A stretch of DNA of 64,000 bases, taken from positions 248,001 through 312,000 of the forward strand of contig NZ_CALHDW010000017.1 in NCBI RefSeq assembly GCF_938023125.1. The letters are read 5' to 3'. The notes below the pieces were generated by a model, which was not told the origin of the DNA, ran no database searches, and saw nothing but the letters and a program-made list of their open reading frames with translations. A program made the translations under genes and the position numbers. This stretch comes from an uncultured Porphyromonas sp. Lineage in GTDB: Bacteria > Bacteroidota > Bacteroidia > Bacteroidales > Porphyromonadaceae. Of this stretch, positions 1-8,629 are shown piece by piece; the first letter of the stretch is position 1, and every line of letters starts with the position of its first letter.

Positions 1-157
1 GCTGGCGACGAAACTCTGCCGCCTCCACGGGTACTACCTTGATGAGCTGACGAAACTCTACTTCGTAGCCGTACTTCTCTGCGATTGAAAAATAAGGAGA
101 GTGCCCAGAGACGGGCATAGGTTGCGAAATCAAGATCTTTTTTGTTGGTGCAGCCAT
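1..157 (-). CDS. hemD: Uroporphyrinogen-III synthase, N-terminal part (cut by window edge)
   Basis: Only the first 52 codons are in the window; the gene continues past base 1. The visible protein starts MAAPTKKILISQPMPVSG and continues with HSPYFSIAEKYGYEVEFRQ. This is the usual opening of Bacteroidetes HemD, where a KKxLISQP strand is followed by SPYxxIAEKYG. HemD closes hydroxymethylbilane to uroporphyrinogen III, the branch point to haem and corrinoids. That makes it relevant to the cobalamin genes elsewhere in the window. It follows the DUF4271 gene by 29 bases. A -7 box (TACCTTTG) inside the end of that gene could give it its own promoter. The family call rests on a short N-terminus. Confidence 0.75.
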   Translation of the reverse strand, partial: MAAPTKKILISQPMPVSGHSPYFSIAEKYGYEVEFRQLIKVVPVEAAEFRRQ

Positions 158-186
158 CTCGCTTGTGTCTATTCGTATAGTGAATA

Positions 187-861
187 CTATCCTCGCAACA
201 GTGCCCAAAACAATAGTACGAAGGGCACTATTTCGTGGGCACAAAGGTACAAAGAAAGTAGCATATAAGAAACACCTTGCGCACGTAGCAGCGGTAAAGT
301 ACGACGTAATAACAGCAGTCTCCAAAGCAAAAAAGCCCCTAGAGAAAGCCAGGCTCCGATCATAAAGGTATCCTCTCGAAGCTCCAATATTATAGCAACA
401 TACAGCGGAAAAGACCAAATCCACTCCAAAAGAGCATAACCACTAGCCCACTCTTCGTAAACTCGTGGCTGAAGATAGACCCACCCTAGGAAGCGATAGA
501 GAATGCGGCGGACCCAAAAGAAGAGAAGAAGTGCCCCCAAGAGACCCAAATAGCCCATCACCATGTAGTGGGGAGCTTTGTCTATCCAAAAACCCTCTCT
601 ATCGAGGTAAATAAAAGAAGTTAGAGCCAAAAGCATCGCAGAGAGCATACGGCCCGATACCCGAAAGAGCCAGCTGGGGATATTCCGATGCATCTGAACA
701 AAAAAAAGTTGCTCGCGCTGGTAAATAAAAGCCTCCACAACCATGCGCATCAATCCGGGCACTCGATAGGCCACCACTCCCATAAGTAGAAGACCTAAAG
801 TAAGTACCGAAAAGGCAACATCGCCTACAATCTGCCCGGACCAAAAAAGCATTCCCTGCAT
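187..861 (-). CDS. DUF4271 family integral membrane protein
   Basis: The protein is about 224 residues and very hydrophobic, with roughly six predicted membrane segments separated by short basic loops (for example VRRILYRF and LLLRRTLPLL). Length and pattern fit the Bacteroidetes-only DUF4271 family, commonly found beside hemD as here. Its biochemical role is not known to me. The reading frame is open to base 930, but a TACCTTTG promoter box at 870-877 lies inside that extension. The start was therefore placed at the ATG at 859-861 (MQGMLFWSGQ). This leaves almost no 5' untranslated leader; a second ATG three codons downstream is the alternative. Confidence 0.7.
   Translation of the reverse strand: MQGMLFWSGQIVGDVAFSVLTLGLLLMGVVAYRVPGLMRMVVEAFIYQREQLFFVQMHRNIPSWLFRVSGRMLSAMLLALTSFIYLDREGFWIDKAPHYMVMGYLGLLGALLLFFWVRRILYRFLGWVYLQPRVYEEWASGYALLEWIWSFPLYVAIILELREDTFMIGAWLSLGAFLLWRLLLLRRTLPLLRAQGVSYMLLSLYLCAHEIVPFVLLFWALLRG
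242..249 (-). promoter_or_regulatory. Candidate Bacteroidetes -7 box for hemD
   Basis: On the minus strand this reads TACCTTTG, a match to the Bacteroidetes -7 consensus TAnnTTTG. It lies inside the last codons of the DUF4271 gene, about 85 bases before the hemD start. hemD may therefore be transcribed both from here and by read-through. Position inside a coding region lowers confidence. Confidence 0.4.
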
Positions 862-869
862 ACCGATGG

Positions 870-877
870 CAAAGGTA
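870..877 (-). promoter_or_regulatory. -7 box for the DUF4271-hemD unit
   Basis: TACCTTTG on the minus strand matches TAnnTTTG. Only eight bases separate it from the ATG of the DUF4271 gene, so the transcript would start at or next to the start codon. Confidence 0.55.
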
Positions 878-985
878 CAAACAAAAGAGGGCTCAGAGGT
901 GTACCCCCCCCCTGCACATCTTGCCGACAATTGCCCCCAAGAAAAGAGAGGGCTTCCGAGATAGTGTAGCAGAAGTTGCAGATGA

Positions 986-1028
986 GTAAAAAAAGAAAAC
1001 CCCTACACCTTCTACGAAAGCATAGGGG
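986..1028 (-). terminator. Rho-independent terminator after tRNA-Phe
   Basis: On the minus strand a CCCCTA / TAGGGG stem (1023-1028 with 1000-1005) encloses a smaller CTT/AAG stem. It is followed by TTTTCTTTTTTT. It starts about 20 bases after the 3' end of tRNA-Phe. Confidence 0.8.
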
Positions 1029-1046
1029 AAATGAAACTTACATGAG

Positions 1047-1119
1047 TGGTGCCACCAGGAATCGAACCGGGGACACAAGGATTTTCAGTCCTTTGCTCTA
1101 CCAACTGAGCTATGGCACC
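1047..1119 (-). tRNA. tRNA-Phe (GAA)
   Basis: The minus strand folds as a cloverleaf of 73 nt. Acceptor GGTGCCA pairs with TGGCACC, the D arm contains AGCTCAGTTGGTAGAGC, and the T arm contains GGTTCGATTCC. The anticodon loop CTGAAAA gives GAA, which decodes Phe. The 3' CCA is not encoded and must be added after transcription. The gene stands alone between its own promoter box (1179-1186) and terminator. Confidence 0.97.
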
Positions 1120-1178
1120 ATCAGTCTTTTAGGAAGAACCCTCTCTCTCAAAGGGCATGCTCTCCCTGAAACCGGTCA

Positions 1179-1186
1179 CAAAGGTA
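1179..1186 (-). promoter_or_regulatory. -7 box for tRNA-Phe
   Basis: TACCTTTG on the minus strand lies 59 bases upstream of the mature tRNA 5' end. The same octamer precedes tRNA-Glu and tRNA-Asn in this window, which supports its role as a strong housekeeping promoter element. Confidence 0.7.
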
Positions 1187-1306
1187 CGAATAGTTTTGAA
1201 ATAAACAACACCTTGGGCAAAAAACTTCTACAAAAACTTCTTCCAGTCTGCCTCCAACCAGCCCTACACACATGCATATAAAACTGTATTCTAGGAGATT
1301 AAGAAA

Positions 1307-2548
1307 CTAATCCTCCACCAATCCATCTTCCGAGAAGGCCTCGTTATAATCTTGGAATAGGAAGTCGTTGTAGGGATAACGCTTGATATGGATCTCTCGC
1401 ACCTTATCATAAAGGAGAGCTCGTAGCCCCTCAATACCATCTCCCGTGTGGGCAGAGACGAACAAACAGTTCTGCCCCAACTTTGCCATCCAAGAGCGCT
1501 CCAGCTCCTCTCGGCTATAGTTTTCTCTACTCTTGGGGGTGAGGTCGTCCTCATCTTTCGGGGTGAACGTGAAGGCATCAATCTTGTTGAAAATGAGAAG
1601 GGTTGGCTTATTCTCGTTGCCCAAAATATCTCGCAAAGTAGCCTCTACCACAGCGATTTGCGACTCAAAGTCGGGATGCGACAAATCCACAACATGAAGC
1701 AGTAGATCGGCCTCTCGCACCTCGTCCAACGTACTTTTGAAGCTCTCAATCAGTTCCGTGGGGAGCTTGCGGATAAACCCAACCGTGTCACTCATCAAGA
1801 AGGGGAGGTTGTGCAGGATTACCTTTCGTACTGTGGTGTCGAGTGTGGCAAAGAGCTTATTCTCGGCAAACACCTCGCTTTTGGAGAGGACGTTCATTAG
1901 TGTTGACTTCCCCACATTGGTGTAGCCCACTAGAGCTACTCGTACCATTTTTCCTCGATTCTTACGCTGTACGCTTTTCTGTTTGTCTATACGCACGAGT
2001 TCTTCTTTGAGGCGACTGATCTTATCTAAGATGATGCGCTTGTCGGTCTCCAGCTGTGTCTCCCCGGGGCCGCGCATCCCAACGCCTCCACGCTGCCGCT
2101 CGAGGTGTGTCCAAAGACGCGTAAGACGAGGGAGCATATAGCGGTATTGAGCGAGTTCCACCTGCGTTTTAGCATGTGCCGTTTGTGCCCTTGTGGCAAA
2201 AATATCGAGGATAAGGCTGGTACGATCCAGGATGCGCACTCGCAGAACCTCTTCTATACAGCGGAGCTGCTTGGGGCTTAGCTCGTCGTCGAAGATGGCC
2301 AGGCCGATTTCGTTTTCTTGTATGTAGGAGGCTATTTCTTCGAGCTTTCCCTTTCCTACAAAGGTGGCGGAGTGAGGCATATCTAGCCGTTGTACAAAAC
2401 TTTTGACTGGAGAGATCCCAGCCGTGGTGGAGAGGAAGGCAAGCTCATCCAGGTAGTCTTGTACCTGACGCTCGGTTACTTTCGGTGTAATAAGCCCCAC
2501 GAGCACGGCACGCTCAGAAGAGGTCTCGGTAAGTATAAATTCTTTCAT
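1307..2548 (-). CDS. hflX: Ribosome-associated GTPase HflX
   Basis: This is a 413-residue HflX. The N-terminal HflX domain (about 1-190) ends in the signature GGVGMRGPGETQLE (154-167). A helical linker follows, then a G domain with Walker A GYTNVGKS (208-215), the DTVGF switch II motif and NKID. HflX splits stalled or stressed 70S ribosomes using GTP. The frame is open 34 codons further upstream, but that extension runs into the preceding receptor gene and is not HflX-like. The start was therefore set at the ATG at 2548 (MKEFILTETS). It lies 11 bases after the TonB-dependent receptor and is probably co-transcribed with it. Confidence 0.93.
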   Translation of the reverse strand: MKEFILTETSSERAVLVGLITPKVTERQVQDYLDELAFLSTTAGISPVKSFVQRLDMPHSATFVGKGKLEEIASYIQENEIGLAIFDDELSPKQLRCIEEVLRVRILDRTSLILDIFATRAQTAHAKTQVELAQYRYMLPRLTRLWTHLERQRGGVGMRGPGETQLETDKRIILDKISRLKEELVRIDKQKSVQRKNRGKMVRVALVGYTNVGKSTLMNVLSKSEVFAENKLFATLDTTVRKVILHNLPFLMSDTVGFIRKLPTELIESFKSTLDEVREADLLLHVVDLSHPDFESQIAVVEATLRDILGNENKPTLLIFNKIDAFTFTPKDEDDLTPKSRENYSREELERSWMAKLGQNCLFVSAHTGDGIEGLRALLYDKVREIHIKRYPYNDFLFQDYNEAFSEDGLVED

Positions 2549-2559
2549 TAAATAGAAGT

Positions 2560-5007
2560 TCAGAAGTCGATACGGAGGCGAGCATTGAGCTGCCTGCGTG
2601 TGAGGTAATTGGGCACGGCAAATTGCTGATGAAAGGCATCCGTAACCCAATAGAAGCCACTTACGTTGGTATTATCGAGGAGGTTGAAGCACTCAAGACT
2701 GAGGTCTACTGCCGAGAAAAGCTTCCAAAAAGAGCTCTTGGCTCGCGCTGTATCTGTTGAGCGATCAAAGAACCTATATATAAGCCCGAGGTCTACACGT
2801 TTGTAGGAGGAGCCGATAAAAGCTGGGGGCAGGAACTCCTCCGTGGGGCGGAACTGAGGCAATCCGCCTGAGAGCACCCCACGCAAACTCAAACGGATGC
2901 GCTTGTAGCCTGGGAAATAATCTTGGAAAAACAGGGATACGTTGTAGCTAGGTGCATTGGGTAGAGGCATCTCTCCGATACCGGGTATACGCTGCTTACT
3001 CGTCAGTAGAGAGGCTGTGAGCCACGAGTCTACATCGGGAACAAATTGTCCAAAGAGCTTCAGATCAATCCCAGCCACATACCCCGATCCCGTGTTAGTA
3101 CCTAGGTAGCGTACCTTTACATTGTCCACTCGGTAGGGATTGAGGTGGTACAGATACTTATAATATAGTTCGGTAGTAAAGCGGAAGTTGCGCCCATCGA
3201 ATCGGAAGTTGTAGTCTCCTCCCAAGAGCACATGCAGGGAGCCCTGTGATCGGATTTGCTTATTCAGTACAACAATATTATTATTCTCTTGGTCTCGCTG
3301 TGAGGTGCGAATCTCTTTATAGAAAGGGGCTTGATAGTACAAACCAGTAGCAAATCGCAGGGTAAGAGCCTTCTGACGAGTCGGGGTAAAGGCAGCAACA
3401 AAGCGCGGACTCGCGATAAACTCCTTGTTAAATCCCCAAAAAGAGGCACGAATCCCAGGGTAGAGAGACAGCTCGCCCTGAGGCAGTTCGAGTGAAAATT
3501 GATCTACAAGATAAGCGGATAGCCGGTAGCTACGGAGGTGATTTTGGGAGTAGAGGTTGTGCAACATCTCTATCCGGTCGCTATGGTGGGGTACGTTGTA
3601 TCCGGCGGAGTCGCGTCTCGTCCACTCGCTGATAAAGTCGTTTACATCCTCAAGTCGGGCACTCAAGCCTCCCTTGAGCAGGTGCCCCTGTTTCAGTTGT
3701 AGCAGGTTACTATAAGAGAGTGTAGCCAGCGTGTAGCGCAAGCGATTGCGAGCATGCTCCATATTGGTGCCCGTTGCCAGGGCACTCAAGTTGTCACTTA
3801 CGTTGGGCTGCTCCCCACCTCCCTCCTTGGCATTATCGAGGAAATAGGAGCCATCTATGTCGTAGGTTTCCATTTCCCGACTATTGTAGAAATGCACACT
3901 CACTACATGGCGCTGCTCCGATGAGGGAGTATAAGTGGCACTGAAGGCTCCAAAGAGAGAGACAAAGCGGTCGCGCTCTTGCCCCTCGAAGTAGATCTTT
4001 AGTTTCTTTATGTCGGATAGGGTACCAAAACTCGTCTCTCTGGTCTGAGGCTTAAACTGATAATGTGTGAGGGAAACATTCCCCAAGAAACTGAGCGACC
4101 AGCGATCACTCAAGCGCCCCACAATATAACTTTGGGCATCGAAGTAGAGAGGTTCGTATTCTCCCTTCGTATCAAGAGAACCCAGCAGAGTGCGTCCATC
4201 TTTGAATCTTAAGCCTGTAATCTGACTCAATCTCTTCCCATGCGAACCAATATATACCTGATCGCCCTGCAAGCCGGCCTCCACCGAGCCCTCGAATTCC
4301 TTCGGGGTTTTGTAACGAATATCGAGCACCGAAGACATTTTATCCCCATACTCCGCCGTGAATCCTCCTGCAGAGAAATTGACCGACTGGGTCATATCGG
4401 GGTGAACAAAGCTCAAACCCTCTTGCTGAGCCGTGCGAACAAGCAGGGGACGTGGAATTTCTATGCCATTTACATAGACCATGTTTTCGTCGTAATTCCC
4501 CCCACGCACCGAGTATTGCGCACTCAGTTCGTTATTTTGCGTCACTCCGGCATAAGTTCCAACAAGGGACTCAACACCCGAAGAGGGGCCTACCGCTACA
4601 CGGATGTTTTCCGCAGCTATGGTCGTCATATTCTGTTGCTTCTTGGAGGGAGCTGCCACCACTACTGTGGTTAGCTCGGTAGAGGCGTCGGGCAATGTCA
4701 CATTGAGCCGAAGGTCTTGAGTGATGCCTTTTGGGAACGTCTTGGTTACCGAGCGATAACCCATACAGCTAAACTCCAATGCTATAGAGTCCGTTGTGGA
4801 CGAAAGTGCGAGCGAATAGGCTCCCTTGAGATTGGTCGCAGTACCTATTGCCTTGCCTGCCACCTTTACAGAAGCTAGCTCTATGGGTTTATCCTCACGG
4901 TCTATTACGTATCCATATACCTTGATACGTTGCTGCGACCACGCCCCTCCCGCCGTAAGGCAAAGGAGAAGTAGACCTATCCAAATACGGTGCATTAGCT
5001 CTTTCAT
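2560..5007 (-). CDS. TonB-dependent outer membrane receptor
   Basis: The protein is about 815 residues. It has a signal peptide (WIGLLLLCLTAGGAWSQ), then a carboxypeptidase-like regulatory domain (GYVIDREDKPIELASVKV). A TonB plug domain follows (YSVRGGNYDENMVYVNGIE) and a long beta-barrel that ends LNARLRIDF. It would import an unknown ligand across the outer membrane using TonB energy. No SusD partner is adjacent, so it is not a classic SusC. The start was set at the ATG at 5007, six bases after a TATCTTTG -7 box. An ATG at 4995 gives an equally good signal peptide. The frame extends to a TTG upstream that would lie inside the promoter. hflX follows. Confidence 0.88.
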   Translation of the reverse strand: MKELMHRIWIGLLLLCLTAGGAWSQQRIKVYGYVIDREDKPIELASVKVAGKAIGTATNLKGAYSLALSSTTDSIALEFSCMGYRSVTKTFPKGITQDLRLNVTLPDASTELTTVVVAAPSKKQQNMTTIAAENIRVAVGPSSGVESLVGTYAGVTQNNELSAQYSVRGGNYDENMVYVNGIEIPRPLLVRTAQQEGLSFVHPDMTQSVNFSAGGFTAEYGDKMSSVLDIRYKTPKEFEGSVEAGLQGDQVYIGSHGKRLSQITGLRFKDGRTLLGSLDTKGEYEPLYFDAQSYIVGRLSDRWSLSFLGNVSLTHYQFKPQTRETSFGTLSDIKKLKIYFEGQERDRFVSLFGAFSATYTPSSEQRHVVSVHFYNSREMETYDIDGSYFLDNAKEGGGEQPNVSDNLSALATGTNMEHARNRLRYTLATLSYSNLLQLKQGHLLKGGLSARLEDVNDFISEWTRRDSAGYNVPHHSDRIEMLHNLYSQNHLRSYRLSAYLVDQFSLELPQGELSLYPGIRASFWGFNKEFIASPRFVAAFTPTRQKALTLRFATGLYYQAPFYKEIRTSQRDQENNNIVVLNKQIRSQGSLHVLLGGDYNFRFDGRNFRFTTELYYKYLYHLNPYRVDNVKVRYLGTNTGSGYVAGIDLKLFGQFVPDVDSWLTASLLTSKQRIPGIGEMPLPNAPSYNVSLFFQDYFPGYKRIRLSLRGVLSGGLPQFRPTEEFLPPAFIGSSYKRVDLGLIYRFFDRSTDTARAKSSFWKLFSAVDLSLECFNLLDNTNVSGFYWVTDAFHQQFAVPNYLTRRQLNARLRIDF

Positions 5008-5013
5008 TGTCCA

Positions 5014-5021
5014 CAAAGATA
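5014..5021 (-). promoter_or_regulatory. -7 box for the TonB receptor-hflX operon
   Basis: TATCTTTG on the minus strand matches TAnnTTTG and lies six bases before the proposed ATG. The transcript is either leaderless or starts translation at the ATG at 4995. Confidence 0.6.
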
Positions 5022-5069
5022 GATAATTGTAAGGATAAGAAGGACGAACAACTCTCAGCGAGTCCGTAT

Positions 5070-5149
5070 TTTACTCTGCCCTATTTTAAGAAAAATCCTG
5101 CCCTAGAGAGAATATTTCTTTAGGCAAAAAGGGATCGGATTCTGCCCTG
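5070..5149 (-). repeat. 80-bp intergenic repeat element, copy A
   Basis: Read on the minus strand, it begins CAGGGCAGAA and ends AATAGGGCAGAGTAAA, with a third TAGGGCAGGA unit at positions 45-54. An inverted unit TTTTGCCTAA at 21-30 can pair with TCTAGGGCAG. The spacing of these units matches four other elements in this window (20945, 36212, 46775, 61049). Copy A lies between the terminator of the capsule operon and the promoter of the TonB receptor. It is the most diverged of the leftward copies. Confidence 0.55.
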
Positions 5150-5222
5150 CAACCGAAAGAAAATCAGCGACATTTCTAGGGACAAGTCATCAAGAGATTA
5201 GGAGGCGATGCCCCGAACAAAC

Positions 5223-5255
5223 AAAAATGCCGAGCAATTTTGAGATTACTCGGCA
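5223..5255 (-). terminator. Rho-independent terminator of the capsule operon
   Basis: On the minus strand TGCCGAG and CTCGGCA form a perfect 7-bp stem (5249-5255 with 5228-5234), followed directly by TTTTTG. It lies 61 bases after the end of the PHP phosphatase gene. Confidence 0.85.
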
Positions 5256-5316
5256 GGGGTTTTCTCGAAAGTTCTCAAGGAGAAGGCGATATGCCTACTC
5301 GTAAAGGGATGGAGGA

Positions 5317-6060
5317 CTAGGCCTTAGGGGCTAGGAGGGTCCTGTTGTTGTCCATTAAGGCGGCGAGGCGAGACTCAAAGCGTCCGGGCAACAATGGCTG
5401 CTCGGTTACCCGGTCGAACTTCTCCTTCCGATGCGTATCCGTCCCCACAAAATCATAGAAATCGTCAAGCAACAACTGCCGAGCACGCTTCTGCACTGCC
5501 TCCCCATACATACCCGTAAGAGAGAAAAGATTGAGCTGGAGTGAGGCGCCCAAATCTTTGAGATCTTCGTACTCCTTAGTAGAAAAATAGAGATAACGCT
5601 CCGGATGTGCAAGGAGAGGCTTTGCCCCTGAAGAGCGGATGGAACGAATGGAATTGGGATAATCCATCGGTGCTCCGGCAAAGGAAAACTCAAAAAGGAG
5701 GTAACGAGAGTCTCCTAATGTGAGCAAAGGCTCATCAAGATGTGCCTCAAACTGATCGTCGATCATGTACTCAGCCGCCAGACGAATCGACACCTCGGGC
5801 ATCGAAAGCTCTTCTAAGAAAGCATCGAAATGCTCGCGTAAGGAGATGGAATTATTCTGGGGATAGCGATGATAAATATGCGGAGTGAAGATAAAGTTCT
5901 CTACCCCAACTGCCCCTAGAGCTTGCAACAGAGCTCGAGACTCATCCATGGAACGAGCGCCATCATCTACCCCGGGCAGGAGATGACAATGCACATCAAC
6001 CATACCCTTGAGCCATCCCTCTCGAACAATATTTAACTCACGTCGCTTTAGAAAAAACAT
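5317..6060 (-). CDS. php1: PHP-family protein-tyrosine phosphatase (CpsB/Php1-like)
   Basis: The protein is 247 residues with the metal-binding motifs of CpsB/YwqE phosphatases: DVHCHLLPGVDDGA near residue 22, a TPHIYHRYP segment, AHPERY and GTDTHR. These enzymes bind Mn-type metals and remove phosphate from tyrosine, typically from the cognate capsule tyrosine kinase. The gene lies 29 bases downstream of the Wzc-like kinase with the Tyr-rich tail and is the last gene before a terminator. It is therefore the likely off-switch for that kinase. The arrangement matches the P. gingivalis Ptk1/Php1 pair, which is known to control exopolysaccharide and community formation. It acts in the cytoplasm. 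Confidence 0.9.
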   Translation of the reverse strand: MFFLKRRELNIVREGWLKGMVDVHCHLLPGVDDGARSMDESRALLQALGAVGVENFIFTPHIYHRYPQNNSISLREHFDAFLEELSMPEVSIRLAAEYMIDDQFEAHLDEPLLTLGDSRYLLFEFSFAGAPMDYPNSIRSIRSSGAKPLLAHPERYLYFSTKEYEDLKDLGASLQLNLFSLTGMYGEAVQKRARQLLLDDFYDFVGTDTHRKEKFDRVTEQPLLPGRFESRLAALMDNNRTLLAPKA

Positions 6061-6089
6061 CGCATCACCCTGCTACAAAGCGCAACATC

Positions 6090-8594
6090 CTAGCTACCAT
6101 AGGAGCCGTACGATCCATACCCACCATAAGATCCATATGCTCCGTAGCTACCATAGCTGCTACCTGTAGTACCACTCATGGCCCCTGCATCATTGAGTAC
6201 AATTGCAGGATTGATCAGTTTCTTAGACCTATATAAAGCCTCGATTTCCAACAATAAGGGTCGTGGCAAGTGACCTTCGCGTACTATTACCATAGTCATA
6301 TCCGCTACTCGATTCGTAATAAGAGCATCTGCTACATTCACAAAGGGAACACTATCAATAAGGATATAATCGTACATTTCGCGCACCTTATCAATGAGTT
6401 CAGCGAATCGATCTCCTAAAAGCAACTCTGTAGGATTGGGCGGGACCACACCTGCGGGAAGGAAGTCAAATGGCGAACTTGCATCTATCCGAACAATCAG
6501 ATCCGACAGATCGGTACTGCTTCCAAGTAGATAAGAAGAAAGCCCTCCCTTGCTACGTTGGGTCATATAAGAGGCCAGAGCATCACTAAGACTCGCCTTA
6601 CGAATATCCGCATCAATGAGAAGCACTCTATGCCCCTCTAGGGAAGCAAGGCAAGAAGAGAAGTTGGCCGAGATAAATGTCTTACCAGACTCTGGGATGG
6701 CACTTGTGGTCATAATCACCTTTCCCTTGCTCTTTATCCCATGAAGCATATAGGCAAGATTTGTACGAACCACCATGAAGGATTCACTAATAACCACACG
6801 TTCGTTGGCGTTAAACACCAGGATATTCTTGTGTCTCTCCTTCTGACGCAAACGTCTTTCACTCTCCTTCGTACGGAAAATCTTAGGGATAATTCTGTGG
6901 TGCAAAGACTGCGTTTCGTAACGAGGAATCTCCCCCAAGAATGGCAATGAGGTGTACGACTCAATGTCTTTGCGTCCCCTCACCTTATTATTGATGATGA
7001 AACGGAGGTAGAGCACCCCTGCCGGGAAAATAAGTCCTAGTAAGAAAGCGACCAAAAGAATCATGCCCTTACGAGGAGCAATAGGGATGGAAGACCCCAT
7101 CGCTGGCTGTATCAAACGAATCTCAGAGTCAGCTGCTTCTATAGTAAGAGAGTTCTTTTCTCTCGCATTGAGTAGGAACAAGTAAAGTTCCTCCTTAATT
7201 TTTTGGTTTCGATAGATCGAGCCTACCACTTTCTCTTGCATCGGAACTGAGGAGATACGATCCTCGTTAAGTCCGGCCTGTCTATTGATACTTGCGGCCT
7301 GCACCGACAAAGATTTGATCAGATTGTCTACCGACTTAACTACAGCCACGTGCATGGAGGCCAGTTGCTTCTCTAGGCTCTCTACCACGGGGTTTTGCGT
7401 TTCGGCATTAGCGATCAATTGGTCACGACGCAAAAGAAGGGAGTTGTATTCTCGGATCAAATTATCCGCAGAGATATCATTAAGCCCTACATTGGCAGGG
7501 ATAAGTTCGTTCTTCGAGCTAGGAGACTTTAAGTAATCCCTTAGGTAGTTGGCCACCGCAAGCTTATTATTCACTTCGGCCATCTGCCGTGCAATTTCGG
7601 CAGTACCCGTAATGTAGCTTCGAGCCTCCTGCTGGATATCGGCAATACGATTATTCTGTTTGAATTGCTCTATTTCTGTATCAACGCTACCTAGCTCCCC
7701 TCCGATAATTGCGAGACGTCCATCGATAAACTGCTCAGTTTTCTGGGCGATCCGCACCTTTTCCATACGAGAGTTCTCATTATAGATCTGCACGAGGGTA
7801 TTGAGGAAATCCTCTGCAACTTCAGGGTTTTGATGCTGCATTGTCAAGGTGATAATGCTCCCTTGTTTGCTTGCAGCCGAGACGTTGAAGAGATGAGAAT
7901 ACGAGCGGATGCTTCTCTCTCTTGTATTCTTATCTACCTCGAGGGAGATGGAGTTCCCGGACGAGGGGAAATGCTCGGTAGCCGTAACCAACACTCGCCC
8001 CACAGGCGTATTTTGGGGAACGCCCAGTTGCACCTGAGTAGTTGTACCCTTAGCCGCTTCGATAGAAGACTCCTCACAATGGAGGGAAACATGGTTAGCA
8101 TCAATCGAAGAGACCTCCAATTTACAAGAGAGATCAACGCTATTATCTAGGAAACGCACCTGAATAGGCGCATCTTTATAAAGCATGCGCTTACCGATCC
8201 CCTTACGTCTCGAGTAGGATACATCCAAGTTAAGACGCTCTATTACTTGGTCTACAAGAAAGTCCGTCCTTAGGATAAAGAGTTCGTTTTCCACGGCGCT
8301 CTTCCCTCCCAGAGAGGTTAGGGCAGAAGACTCGAAGAGCTCGCTGAGCACATTCGAGGCATCCATCTTATCTTTGACCAATATGCTGGCTTCGCGCTTA
8401 TAGACGTTGGGAGTCCGCAAGAGGTAGATGGAGGCACCTCCCAGAGCAAGGCATAGAGTTATTGCAAACCAATACCAATTGGAACGTAAGATAAGCCCTA
8501 TATCCGAAATGGTAATAAATGATGCAGCTTCTGCGAGAGAAGAGCGTTTGAGCTCTTGGTCCATAGATTTTGTTTCGGATTCTCTATACTCCAT
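6090..8594 (-). CDS. ptk1: Wzc-like capsule tyrosine autokinase (Ptk1-like)
   Basis: This is an 834-residue BY-kinase. A Wzz-type chain-length domain is flanked by two membrane segments: SNWYWFAITLCLALGGASIY near residues 38-57, and MILLVAFLLGLIFPAGVLYL in the second half. The periplasmic part has long coiled-coil character. The cytoplasmic kinase has Walker A SAIPESGKT, Walker A' LLIDADIRKA and Walker B YILIDSVP. The C-terminus is a run of seven GSY/GAY/GGY units, the autophosphorylation cluster. It lies between the Wza-like lipoprotein (35-base gap) and the phosphatase (29-base gap). It should control export or chain length of a surface polysaccharide. An ATG ten codons downstream (MDQELKRSS) is an alternative start. 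Confidence 0.93.
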   Translation of the reverse strand: MEYRESETKSMDQELKRSSLAEAASFITISDIGLILRSNWYWFAITLCLALGGASIYLLRTPNVYKREASILVKDKMDASNVLSELFESSALTSLGGKSAVENELFILRTDFLVDQVIERLNLDVSYSRRKGIGKRMLYKDAPIQVRFLDNSVDLSCKLEVSSIDANHVSLHCEESSIEAAKGTTTQVQLGVPQNTPVGRVLVTATEHFPSSGNSISLEVDKNTRERSIRSYSHLFNVSAASKQGSIITLTMQHQNPEVAEDFLNTLVQIYNENSRMEKVRIAQKTEQFIDGRLAIIGGELGSVDTEIEQFKQNNRIADIQQEARSYITGTAEIARQMAEVNNKLAVANYLRDYLKSPSSKNELIPANVGLNDISADNLIREYNSLLLRRDQLIANAETQNPVVESLEKQLASMHVAVVKSVDNLIKSLSVQAASINRQAGLNEDRISSVPMQEKVVGSIYRNQKIKEELYLFLLNAREKNSLTIEAADSEIRLIQPAMGSSIPIAPRKGMILLVAFLLGLIFPAGVLYLRFIINNKVRGRKDIESYTSLPFLGEIPRYETQSLHHRIIPKIFRTKESERRLRQKERHKNILVFNANERVVISESFMVVRTNLAYMLHGIKSKGKVIMTTSAIPESGKTFISANFSSCLASLEGHRVLLIDADIRKASLSDALASYMTQRSKGGLSSYLLGSSTDLSDLIVRIDASSPFDFLPAGVVPPNPTELLLGDRFAELIDKVREMYDYILIDSVPFVNVADALITNRVADMTMVIVREGHLPRPLLLEIEALYRSKKLINPAIVLNDAGAMSGTTGSSYGSYGAYGSYGGYGSYGSYGS

Positions 8595-8629
8595 GGTTCG
8601 TTGTGCAGATATGTGTGTGTGGGGGGATG

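Noticed and set aside
165..365. 66-codon basic plus-strand frame
   Set aside because: It is antisense to the DUF4271 gene and has no family resemblance. The basic composition comes from the reverse of Leu-rich codons.
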